Shown here: one piece after another, positions 56,811-64,000 of the stretch
Layout of the letters: every line of letters begins with the position of its first letter
Numbering within the stretch: position 1 is the stretch's first letter
Source: Pararobbsia alpina_A
GTDB lineage: Bacteria; Pseudomonadota; Gammaproteobacteria; Burkholderiales; Burkholderiaceae
DNA: 64,000 nucleotides
Assembly (NCBI RefSeq): GCF_965118125.1
Contig: NZ_OZ221287.1
Span: forward strand, 3,782,001-3,846,000
Reading direction: 5' to 3'
Position numbers and translations under genes: made by a program
The notes under the pieces: model-generated
Seen by the model: the letters and a program-made list of their open reading frames with translations, nothing else
Database searches by the model: none
What the model was told of the DNA's origin: nothing

Positions 56811-58936
56811 GCGAAACCCGTCACGCCGACGTCGCGCCGCTGTCCGTCGAGTCCCTGCGTATCAGTTATCGCGCGGGCCGTGAGGCTTCCTCGCGCATCG
56901 TCGCGATCGAAGATCTGTCGTTCACGATCGGTGCGGGCGAAGCATACGGTCTCGTCGGTGAATCGGGCAGCGGCAAGTCCACGGTCGCGATGGCCATCGC
57001 GCGCTATCTCGCCCGTGAGGCACGTGTCGAAACGGGCCGTATCTCCGTCGCCGGTACCGATGTCATGGCACTCGGGCCGCGTGCACTGCGCGAGCTTCGG
57101 CAGGACCGGCTGGCCTTCGTTTATCAGGACCCGGCCCGCGCGCTGAACCCGACGCTGACCGTCGGTCGCCAACTCATCGAATCGTTCGAGCTCGCCGGCG
57201 TACGCGGACACGCCGCACACGCTGCCGCGCTCGACATGCTCGGCCGCGTGCGCATGCCATCGCCCGAACGTGCGCTCGCTTCGTTTCCGCACCAGATGTC
57301 CGGCGGCATGCAGCAGCGCGCCGTCATTGCCATGGCGCTTGCGAAATCGCCGGCGTTGTTGATTCTCGACGAAGCGACGACGGGTCTCGACGCAACGGTC
57401 GAAGCCGAAATCGTCGCACTGGTCGATACGTTGCGGCGCACTTCCGGCACTGCATTGCTGTTCATCAGTCACAAGCTGCCGCTGGTGGCCGGCTTGTGTG
57501 ATCGCGTCGGCATACTCCAGCACGGCAGGCTCGTCGAGGAAGACACGCCCGCGCGACTTTTCGCCCATCCGTCGCACCCCTATACCGCCGCGCTGCTTGC
57601 CTGCGTGCCGACGCTGGGTCAGACGCATCTGGACGGACCCCTGCCGACGCTCGAGGACATTCAGGCGAAGCGCAGCGGAGGCGTCACCCGGGACGCTGCG
57701 GAGGACCCGGCAATACCGAGGGCCCCTGAGGCGGCGAGTACGGAACGGGTCGACCCAGGTCGCAACCAGGCTCGCCCGATGTTCGAGGCTCAGGCGCTGT
57801 CCAAGTCGTACCGCGTCGGCAAGGACACCGTGTGTGCGCTGGACCACGTATCGATCACGCTGAATCGAGGCGAGACCCTGGGCCTGGTCGGCGAGTCCGG
57901 ATCGGGCAAGACGACACTCGCCCGCATCGTCGCCGGACTCATCGAGCCGGACGACGGAACGCTGATGCTTGACGGTGCCACGCTGCCCGCGCGCGTCGAG
58001 CGGCGCTCGCGATCGCAGGTCTCCGCGCTGCAGAGCGTGTTTCAGAACCCGCAGAGCGCACTCAATCGCGCGCATCGCGTGCGCACGCTCCTCGGCCGTG
58101 CAGTCGGCAAGCTCTCGAAGCTGCGCGGTGCTGCGCGCGAGCAGCGCGTTCGCTCGCTGCTCGATGCCGTGCGCCTTCCGCAAACGCGGCTCAACGCTCG
58201 CGCACGCGAACTGTCGGGCGGGCAACAGCAACGCGTCGCGATTGCCCGCGCGTTCGCCGGCGAACCCCGGATCGTCCTGTGCGACGAGCCGACGTCGGCG
58301 CTCGACGTTTCTGTACAGGCGGCGGTGCTGAACCTGCTCGTCGAATTGCAACGCACACAGCAGGCGAGCTACCTGTTCATTTCGCACGACCTCGCGGTGG
58401 TTCGCTACATCGCCGACCGCGTGGCGGTGCTCTACCGCGGCCAGATCGTCGAAACCGGTCCGGCGGCGGACGTGCTCGAGCATCCGCGACATCCTTATAC
58501 GGAGACCCTGCTGCGCGCGGCGATGGCTTCTGACCGAAAGGCTTCACCCGCGGCCAGCCATGGAGACGATCCCGACGAATCGGGTCAGTCGGGTCAGTCG
58601 GGTCAATCGGGTCAGTCGGGTCAGTCGGGTCAATCGGGTCAATCGGGTCAATCGGGTCAATCGGGTCAATCGGGTCAATCGGGTCAATCGGGTCAGTCGG
58701 GTCAGTCGGGTCAGTCGGGTGATTCAGGTGAACCGGGTGACCCCGGTGGACCGTCTCTCTCTGCGACGCCTGCCGATACACGCCCGGGCACGCCGGCTTC
58801 GCCCGGCACAACCGGAGCTTCCGGCTGCGTCTACGCGAAATCCTGCGTCGCGTCGCTCGGCGAACGCTGCGAACGCGAGCGCCCTTCGGACATCCGTATC
58901 AGCGGCACGCACACCGTACGTTGCCACCTGTATTGA
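56807..58936 (+). CDS. Fused dual ATPase (DppD-DppF type) with collagen-like insert
   Basis: This 709-residue protein fuses the two ATPases of a peptide ABC importer. First half: Walker A GESGSGKSTVAMAI (about 51-64), signature MSGGMQQRAV. Second half: Walker A GESGSGKTTLARIV (about 362-375), signature LSGGQQQRVA. The typical HPYT segment near residue 565 is followed by an insert of 15 SGQ triplets (residues 592-636), then SGDSGEPGDPGGP. The oligopeptide-transporter C-terminal Cys cluster (GCVYAKSC, GERC and VRC) is retained after it. The triplets read as Gly-X-Y. Such an insert in this position is unusual. Confidence 0.9.
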   Translation: MSETRHADVAPLSVESLRISYRAGREASSRIVAIEDLSFTIGAGEAYGLVGESGSGKSTVAMAIARYLAREARVETGRISVAGTDVMALGPRALRELRQDRLAFVYQDPARALNPTLTVGRQLIESFELAGVRGHAAHAAALDMLGRVRMPSPERALASFPHQMSGGMQQRAVIAMALAKSPALLILDEATTGLDATVEAEIVALVDTLRRTSGTALLFISHKLPLVAGLCDRVGILQHGRLVEEDTPARLFAHPSHPYTAALLACVPTLGQTHLDGPLPTLEDIQAKRSGGVTRDAAEDPAIPRAPEAASTERVDPGRNQARPMFEAQALSKSYRVGKDTVCALDHVSITLNRGETLGLVGESGSGKTTLARIVAGLIEPDDGTLMLDGATLPARVERRSRSQVSALQSVFQNPQSALNRAHRVRTLLGRAVGKLSKLRGAAREQRVRSLLDAVRLPQTRLNARARELSGGQQQRVAIARAFAGEPRIVLCDEPTSALDVSVQAAVLNLLVELQRTQQASYLFISHDLAVVRYIADRVAVLYRGQIVETGPAADVLEHPRHPYTETLLRAAMASDRKASPAASHGDDPDESGQSGQSGQSGQSGQSGQSGQSGQSGQSGQSGQSGQSGQSGQSGQSGDSGEPGDPGGPSLSATPADTRPGTPASPGTTGASGCVYAKSCVASLGERCERERPSDIRISGTHTVRCHLY
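58580..58714 (+). repeat. 15 tandem copies of 9-bp TCGGGTCAR
   Basis: Fifteen contiguous 9-bp units (TCGGGTCAG or TCGGGTCAA) are in frame with the fused ATPase and encode SGQ. G/A variation at the third position is clustered: seven A units in a row are flanked by G units. The array is followed by imperfect units coding SGD SGE PGD PGG. Copy number may vary by slippage in multiples of three residues without frameshift. Confidence 0.95.
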
Positions 58937-59382
58937 GCGTCTGATACTGCCGCTTGAACGGTTCCGGGGGGTGTGACGCTCTTCAGGCACCAGAGACATC
59001 TATCGCCCCCCTGTCGCCCCCCGTCACATCCGGTGTCAATTTCTGTATCAAATCCCGTGTCGAATCCCCCGTCGCATCAACGTCGCCATGTCGTTGCCCC
59101 GTCGTTGCCCCTCCGAGCGCCACTATCTTTTCAGCTCTCTCATCTGCACTTATCCGAGTTGCACATCGTTCTCGTTTCAGTCGCTTCTACCCGTTTCAGC
59201 GCTGAAACGTTTTTAGTGGTTTGACTCGCTTGTTTACCTGACGCCTTTCATGCGTTGTCTTATGCAACAAGGCTCTCAAGCCAATGGCATGGATATCGCT
59301 AAATCCTCGGACAAGAACACTCGATCAATACCCACCGGATTGTCTGTTGCAGATCGATCCGGGGTAGCGCGAGGAGCCACGC
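58937..59382. other. Intergenic region between the ATPase and the collagen-like gene
   Basis: About 445 bases without a supported gene. It includes a stretch with repeated CCCGTGTC/CCCCCGTCGCATC-like words (about 59000-59080). No terminator with a clear T run is evident. Confidence 0.45.
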
Positions 59383-60309
59383 ATGAAAAGCGTCATAACA
59401 GGGGTATCGGGTCGGCTTGTCTTGTCGCTGACCTGTTTGTCGGGCATCGCCGGCTTTGCGGTTTCCCCCGCCTGGGCCGACGATGCTTCGTCTTCACTAA
59501 GGATTGGCACGGCGACTCAACTCGCGCAGGCCGTCAACGACGCGCCGCCCGTCGACACGCTGCTCGTCACCGACATGGCAACGGTGTTCGAGCCGCCGGT
59601 GACCGGATGTCCGCCGGGGCAGCGCGTGGGATGTGCAAGGAGCAGCGCCACGCTGGCGTCGAACAATGACCCGGGCACACCCGGCAGTACGGGTGCGACG
59701 GGTACGCAGTCGGGCACGGGCACAGGAACGCCGGGTACGACGTCGCACGCGGGTAATCCGGGTGGATCGGGTCCGGGTGACCCAGGCGGTCCGGGCGATC
59801 CAGGAGGCCCTGGCAATCCAGGAAACCCGGGCAATCCGGGCAACCCTGGCGGTCCGGGCGATCCTGGCGGCCCCGGCAACCCTGGTGGTCCCGGTCACCC
59901 CGGCCACGGCGGTGGAGACGGCGGCGATTCGTGCGGATGCAGCTCGCACAGCGGCGGCTTCGGCAGCCCTGGAGGCGGATTCGGCGGCGGCCCCGGCGGC
60001 AGTGGCGCAGGTGCCGGCAGCTCGGGCGGAAGCTCAGGAAGCGGATCAGGCAGTGGCTCGGGTAGCGGCAGCGGCTCCGGCAGTGGTTCCGGCAGTGGTT
60101 CCGGCAGCGGCTCGGGTAGCGGCAGTGGATCCGGTGGAAACGGTAACGGCGGCGGTAACAGTGGCTCGGGCCACGGCGCGGGCGCCGGCGGCGGGATGGG
60201 CGGAGCCGGTGGCGGCATGGGCGGCGCAGGCGGTGGGATGGGTGGTGCTGGCGGCGGCATGGGGGGTGGCCATGGCGGCGCGGGCGGTGGCGGAGGGCAT
60301 GGTCATTGA
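59383..60309 (+). CDS. Secreted collagen-like glycine-rich repeat protein
   Basis: This 308-residue protein has a signal peptide (VLSLTCLSGIAGFAVSPAWA, probable cleavage after AWA near residue 32). After about 60 ordinary residues come low-complexity blocks: Gly-X-Y triplets such as GDP, GGP, GNP and GHP (residues 131-175), a CGC cluster (184-186), then Gly-Ser dipeptide repeats (about 220-251) and GGMGGAG heptads (about 270-295), ending GGHGH. The collagen-like part resembles bacterial surface collagens. No cell-wall anchor or enzyme domain is visible. Location is predicted extracytoplasmic; a surface or filament role is speculative. Confidence 0.75.
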   Translation: MKSVITGVSGRLVLSLTCLSGIAGFAVSPAWADDASSSLRIGTATQLAQAVNDAPPVDTLLVTDMATVFEPPVTGCPPGQRVGCARSSATLASNNDPGTPGSTGATGTQSGTGTGTPGTTSHAGNPGGSGPGDPGGPGDPGGPGNPGNPGNPGNPGGPGDPGGPGNPGGPGHPGHGGGDGGDSCGCSSHSGGFGSPGGGFGGGPGGSGAGAGSSGGSSGSGSGSGSGSGSGSGSGSGSGSGSGSGSGSGSGGNGNGGGNSGSGHGAGAGGGMGGAGGGMGGAGGGMGGAGGGMGGGHGGAGGGGGHGH

Positions 60310-60772
60310 ACAGGCGGATTTTCTCGCGTCGTAACCGGCTTCGATAGGCAAGCGGGCGAGACGCGCGAGCGGCAGAAGACGGTCGAACCGTTATCGGGCG
60401 GGATGACCCGGCGACGGCGTTGCGGATGCAGATTGAATGGGCACCAACCTGCGCTAACACGAGCTGTCTTCAGTCAGACGGAGGATGCCGCGACGATCAC
60501 GCTGGCGCGCATGCGATGCAGTCGTACTAGCGCTCGCAGGCGCACATCGAGGACGCGTAGCGGACATCCTTCAGGCTTGCGATCCGGCGAGCGAACGTAC
60601 TGCGCGAAGTGAATAGCGGACGCTCGGCGGATTTGCAGTTGAGAGCTTCGGGACCCCCGGCCCGAAGCTCTTTTTTTTAAACGAAGTGTTTCTTGTCGTG
60701 GATTGATTCGTTCAAATCGCTCTTTCGCAACCAGGGATAATTGAGTTGCCTATCTAACCGCGAGGAATAGTC
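60310..60772. other. Long 3' region of the collagen-like gene and upstream of a small gene
   Basis: About 460 bases. The first 330 bases run to a strong terminator (60643-60678), so a long untranslated 3' leader or a small RNA is possible here. The last 95 bases hold the ribosome site of the following small gene. No protein gene is accepted in between. Confidence 0.5.
60643..60678 (+). terminator. Strong terminator
   Basis: GAGCTTCGGG and CCCGAAGCTC form a perfect 10-bp stem around an 8-base loop, followed by eight T. It is an intrinsic terminator about 335 bases after the collagen-like gene stop. Confidence 0.92.
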
Positions 60773-61126
60773 ATGCTACCTATTGCTTCTTCGACTTCGG
60801 TAACGCACCGTAGCGCCACAAGAAATACTGATGCGGGCGGCGCCACCGATTCACACGGGCCGCAGGCCGGTGACAACGCTCACACCATCCCGAGCAATAC
60901 AGTTGAGAGCGCTGAATCTGCAACGATGGTTGCCGATTCAGCCGCCGACGCCGACGAACCGGACGATGTCACAAAATGCCTTGCCACCGCCATGCACCTC
61001 GCAATCCACGCCGCGGAACACAAAGATGAATCCGCTCGTCGCCTCGCCGATATATTGGCCGTACAGGCACGCATGGCGATGAGTCAACAGGACAAGTCGG
61101 CAGGCCGCCAGTGCGATGGTCGATAG
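60773..61126 (+). CDS. Small hypothetical protein
   Basis: This 117-residue protein is unrecognised. The ATG has AGGA about 8 bases upstream. The first 60 residues are polar and Asp/Ser/Thr-rich, likely disordered. The second half (DDVTKCLATAMHLAIHAAEHKDESARRLADILAVQARMAM) is helix-forming with a single Cys. No signal peptide or membrane segment is evident. It stands between a strong terminator and the convergent ABC ATPase gene. A real gene is likely but its function cannot be told from sequence. Confidence 0.6.
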   Translation: MLPIASSTSVTHRSATRNTDAGGATDSHGPQAGDNAHTIPSNTVESAESATMVADSAADADEPDDVTKCLATAMHLAIHAAEHKDESARRLADILAVQARMAMSQQDKSAGRQCDGR

Positions 61127-61191
61127 TCGTCAACTTCGATCGACATAGCCAACGTCGTCGTGCGTCGGATCACGGCTCATGACGATGATCG

Positions 61192-62106
61192 CTACTCGAC
61201 GTTGTCCTCGACGTTCGTCATCCGGAAGATATGCGGCTGCACGCCTTCTTCGTCTTCGGCATCGGCCGGCACGGGCGGATGGATGAGCTCTTCGAGCCGC
61301 GCCTTCGTCGCCATGAACTCGGCCGACGTGATCTGCCCTTGATGACGCGGGCGCGGAACGGGGACTTCGATGAGTTCCTGCACTTCGCCCGGATGCGCCT
61401 TGAGGACCAGAATGCGATCGGCCAGAAAGATCGCCTCATCCAGGTCGTGCGTGATGAAGAGCACGGTGATGTCGATGTTCTTCCAGATCTCCAGCAAATG
61501 CGCCTGCATCTTGCAGCGCGTCTGCGCATCGAGTGCGCCGAACGGTTCGTCCATCAGCAGGATGCGCGGCTGATTCGCGAGCGCGCGCGCAATCGCGACG
61601 CGCTGCTTCATGCCGCCCGACAGCTGATGCGGAAACGCGTCGACGAACTTCGACAAGCCGACGAGATCGATCCACTGCAGCGCTTCGCGCTCGGCATCGA
61701 GCTTGCCGCGTCCGTTCATCTCCGGGCCGAACATCACGTTTTTCTTGACGCTGAGCCATGGAAACAGGGTGTAGCCCTGGAACACCATGCCGCGGTCTGG
61801 CCCGGGACCATCGACGGGCTTGCCATCGAGCAACACCTCGCCCGACGTGTGCGATTCAAGCCCCGCGAGAATACGGATCAGCGTCGACTTGCCGCAGCCC
61901 GATGGGCCGATCACACACACAAACTCTCTGCGGTGCACTTTGAAGTCGATATGGCGCAGCGCGGTCGTCTGGCCTTGCGGTGACTCGTAGTTCTTGCCGA
62001 GCCCTTTGACTTCGAGGATGACCTCGCGCTGGCGAATGCGCTCGAACCGTGCGGCCACTTCGGGGGACTGGATCAGATAGTCGGGTACGGGTTGTGGGTT
62101 GTGCAT
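61192..62106 (-). CDS. ABC transporter ATPase, nitrate/sulfonate/taurine type
   Basis: This is a 304-residue ATPase of the NitT/TauT type. Walker A is GPSGCGKSTLIRILAGLES, the signature is LSGGMKQRVAIARAL and Walker B is ILLMDEPFGALDAQTR. A C-terminal tail of about 60 residues extends beyond the typical domain (EELIHPPVPADAEDEEG). It follows the permease by 10 bases. The pair lies directly after allophanate hydrolase, which suggests import of urea, guanidine or a related nitrogen compound rather than sulfonate. Confidence 0.88.
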   Translation of the reverse strand: MHNPQPVPDYLIQSPEVAARFERIRQREVILEVKGLGKNYESPQGQTTALRHIDFKVHRREFVCVIGPSGCGKSTLIRILAGLESHTSGEVLLDGKPVDGPGPDRGMVFQGYTLFPWLSVKKNVMFGPEMNGRGKLDAEREALQWIDLVGLSKFVDAFPHQLSGGMKQRVAIARALANQPRILLMDEPFGALDAQTRCKMQAHLLEIWKNIDITVLFITHDLDEAIFLADRILVLKAHPGEVQELIEVPVPRPRHQGQITSAEFMATKARLEELIHPPVPADAEDEEGVQPHIFRMTNVEDNVE

Positions 62107-62116
62107 GTCGATTTCC

Positions 62117-63142
62117 TCAGGCCTTCAGGGTGCGATCCCACGGGAACAGTTTCTTGCCGAGCCACGCGAGCACGAGGTCCGTGCCGAGCCCGATGATGCC
62201 GATCATCGCGATGGCGGCGTACACGTTTTCAAAATGCTCGTACCGCGCCTGCTGCGTGATGAAGAACGTAATGCCCGAACTCGTGCCGACGAGCTCGGCC
62301 ACGATCAGATACGTCCACGCCCAGCCGAGCAGGATGCGTTGATCGCGGTAGAGATCGGGGAGCACACCGGGGATCACGACGCGCGTGAGCAGCTTCAGAC
62401 GCTTCGTGCCGAGCGTCAGCGCCGCCTCGAGCAACGAGTAGTCGAGCTTGCGCGTCGTGTTCGCGATGATCAGCACTTGCTGAAAGAACGTCCCGATCAC
62501 AATGATGGCGATCTTCGGGCCGTCATAGATTCCAAGAATCGCCACGGCAAGCGCTCCGAACGCCGGCGCAGGCAGATACCGGAAGAACTCGGTGAACGGC
62601 TCGATCAGTCTTGCCGGCGCGCTATACGTGCCGCACACGATGCCGAGTGGCACGCCAAGAATCGACGAGATCACAAAGCCCCAGAAAATGACCTGGATGC
62701 TGTGCCACAGGCTTTCGTGAAGCCACGGCATGTCGCGCGCCTGCGGCGGCGTGGTGAACGCGGTATAGAACGCCTCGAAAACCTTGTGCGGCGGCGGCAG
62801 GTAGACCGGGTTCGAGGGCGTGCCCGCTGGCAACGCCTTGTGCGCGGCGATCATGTTCGCCGTTTCATTGGCGAACGTCGCCTTGTCGACCAGCATGCCA
62901 TTCTGGAAATAGTCGACGCCGCCGGGATTCGAAATCTGAAGCAGCGGATGCCAGACGAATGGCACGTAGCTCACGATGCACCACACCAGCAGCGGCAGCA
63001 CAAAGGAGCCGATACCGAGCGCCAGACGCGCACGTGGCGACAATTCCTTGCGCACGGCAAACCAGCGCAAACGCGTGTGTGCGGCGCGAGCCGATTCCGG
63101 ACGTTTGGCCTCGGCCTTCTCGGGTTGAATCACGGTGGCCAT
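62117..63142 (-). CDS. ABC transporter permease, nitrate/sulfonate/taurine type
   Basis: This is a 341-residue permease with an N-terminal cytoplasmic stretch of about 40 residues, followed by about six helices. The EAA-like loop LLEAALTLGTKRLKLLTRVVIPGVLPDL is typical of this importer class. The start at 63142 (MATVIQPEKAEAK) has AAGGAGG upstream; longer frames extend into the preceding gene and are rejected. Its ATG begins one base after the allophanate hydrolase stop. It is co-transcribed with the ATPase. Confidence 0.88.
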   Translation of the reverse strand: MATVIQPEKAEAKRPESARAAHTRLRWFAVRKELSPRARLALGIGSFVLPLLVWCIVSYVPFVWHPLLQISNPGGVDYFQNGMLVDKATFANETANMIAAHKALPAGTPSNPVYLPPPHKVFEAFYTAFTTPPQARDMPWLHESLWHSIQVIFWGFVISSILGVPLGIVCGTYSAPARLIEPFTEFFRYLPAPAFGALAVAILGIYDGPKIAIIVIGTFFQQVLIIANTTRKLDYSLLEAALTLGTKRLKLLTRVVIPGVLPDLYRDQRILLGWAWTYLIVAELVGTSSGITFFITQQARYEHFENVYAAIAMIGIIGLGTDLVLAWLGKKLFPWDRTLKA

Positions 63143-63143
63143 G

Positions 63144-64000
63144 TCAGCGCCCTCCTTCGATTTCCGCGTTGATCGATGCGCCGTTCGCCGTGTTTGGGCC
63201 CGGCTTCGCGTCCGGGTTCGCCACTGCATCACCCTGGCTCCGCGATGCAAGGTAAGCCATCCATCCGCCATACCCCGTGATATCTCGTGCACCGCTCAAG
63301 GCATACGGCTCGCAGACAAACCCCTTGACGACGCTGCCGTCGTCGAGCTCGACATTGCCGATACCGAGTGGCGCGCCGATCAGATCGACAAAGCTGCCGA
63401 AGTGCATGATGGGCATGTCCCACACCTCGAGTGCGATGCGCGAACCGCCTTCGCTGACCCGGATCAGGCCGGGCTTCGCCACAGGGCGTGTATCGAGCGC
63501 GTAGAGCCGGTAGTCAGCCGACGTCGTCGTCACCGCAACGCGTGTTGCGCGACGTTCGATGAGCTGTCCGTTCAACGGCTGCCCGGTCAAATGCGCCCCA
63601 ACGACAGCGACCTTGATCGATGCCGATGCGTCGGGCTCAGTCTTGACGTCCTTCGCGGGAACCGACTCGCTCGCATCACCGAGCATCCCGGCCGCGATCT
63701 CCAGCAGCATCGGATCACTGAACGCGGGTCCGACAAGCGTGACGCCGAACGGCATGCGCGGCGTCGGCCCGTCGCTCGCGACACCCGTCGGAATAGCGAG
63801 CGCCGCGAGGTCGAGCAGATTGACGAAATTCGTGTAGTAGCCGAGGTTCGAGTTGTATTCGACGGGCTTCTCGAGCATCTGCTCGATCGTATAGATCGTG
63901 CCGGCGGTCGGCATGACAATCGCATCGATCGATTCCCAGACCTTCAACGTCTGAGCGCGCAACGTTTGCAAGGTATCGAACGCTTCGAACGCATCCGCCG
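63144..64000 (-). CDS. atzF: Allophanate hydrolase (partial, N-terminus cut by window edge)
   Basis: This gene encodes the C-terminal part (about 285 residues visible) of allophanate hydrolase, which splits allophanate to two ammonia and two CO2. The visible part has the end of the amidase domain (VMPTAGTIYTIEQML, LDLAALAIPTGV) and the conserved C-terminal AtzF domain (EVWDMPIMHFGSFVDLIGAPLGIGNVELDDGS). It runs off the window, so the catalytic Ser-Ser-Lys triad is not visible here. It precedes the ABC permease by one base, consistent with a urea/guanidine-assimilation operon. Confidence 0.9.
   Translation of the reverse strand, partial: ADAFEAFDTLQTLRAQTLKVWESIDAIVMPTAGTIYTIEQMLEKPVEYNSNLGYYTNFVNLLDLAALAIPTGVASDGPTPRMPFGVTLVGPAFSDPMLLEIAAGMLGDASESVPAKDVKTEPDASASIKVAVVGAHLTGQPLNGQLIERRATRVAVTTTSADYRLYALDTRPVAKPGLIRVSEGGSRIALEVWDMPIMHFGSFVDLIGAPLGIGNVELDDGSVVKGFVCEPYALSGARDITGYGGWMAYLASRSQGDAVANPDAKPGPNTANGASINAEIEGGR

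Noticed and set aside
58580..58714. The 9-bp tandem array as CRISPR, iterons or replication origin
   Set aside because: Units are contiguous without spacers, in frame with the ATPase and a multiple of three bases, so a coding repeat explains it.
59895..60460. Pro-rich and Arg-rich frames on the minus strand over the collagen-like gene
   Set aside because: They mirror the Gly-rich repeats of the plus-strand gene and lack any start context.

Overview
The window looks like an ordinary chromosomal segment of a Burkholderiaceae bacterium, most likely Burkholderia sensu lato. This is inferred from the high G+C, the gene content and the gene order: cysI-DUF934-cysH-cysD-cysN-cobA beside cysB, clpS-clpA / cold-shock gene / icd / rluE, nadB / nadC / nadA / desaturase, and a DUF3331 gene. 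No plasmid, prophage or CRISPR signature was seen. About 60 protein genes and one tRNA are supported.

Layout. 1-6 kb: a minus-strand assimilatory sulfate reduction operon (cysI, DUF934, cysH, cysD, cysN, cobA cut by the window edge), divergent from a cysB-type LysR regulator. 7-10.2 kb: an orphan amino-acid-type ABC binding protein, tRNA-Leu(CAA), a gene-poor kilobase, then a DUF3331 gene and a small transposase-like HTH gene, the only stretch that looks like eroded accessory DNA. 10.2-15.7 kb: an MFS transporter, rsuA, an NAD(P)-binding epimerase-like protein, an iron-sulfur flavoprotein reductase and argD. 15.8-19.6 kb: livHMGF without a livK. 20-23.1 kb: ispH, an FKBP isomerase, radC and rpmB-rpmG. 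23.4-28.9 kb: nadB, nadC, nadA and a fatty acid desaturase. 29.4-41.5 kb: a ClC channel, an RsmB-like methyltransferase coupled to purN, ribF, ileS-lspA, coaBC, an LLM flavin oxidoreductase and dut. 41.8-48.9 kb: clpA-clpS, a cold-shock gene, icd, rluE, a small secreted lysine-rich protein and a DUF192 protein. 49-53.1 kb: a stand-alone EF-G gene and an EAL-domain protein. 53.3-59 kb: a peptide-type ABC importer operon. 59.4-61.1 kb: a secreted collagen-like glycine-rich protein and a small unknown. 61.2-64 kb: an ABC transporter coupled to allophanate hydrolase, probably for urea or guanidine nitrogen.

How the genes work together. Sulfate activation (CysDN), APS/PAPS reduction (CysH) and sulfite reduction (CysI) form one pathway. 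The adjacent methyltransferase supplies the siroheme precursor and CysB is the probable activator. NadB, NadA and NadC make the complete de novo route from aspartate to nicotinate mononucleotide. IleS-LspA and ClpS-ClpA are standard coupled pairs.

The least ordinary features are: (1) a 15-copy 9-bp in-frame repeat that puts a collagen-like Gly-X-Y tract inside the fused ABC ATPase, about 0.8 kb upstream of a secreted collagen-like protein; (2) two different 8-bp tandem arrays upstream of the DUF192 gene, one of them lying between possible -35 and -10 boxes; (3) an EAL protein whose conserved metal-binding Asn is His; (4) an AT-rich island with nested inverted repeats between dut and clpA; and (5) clean palindromes in the cysI-cysB and radC-rpmB gaps. 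No obviously new multi-gene system was found.
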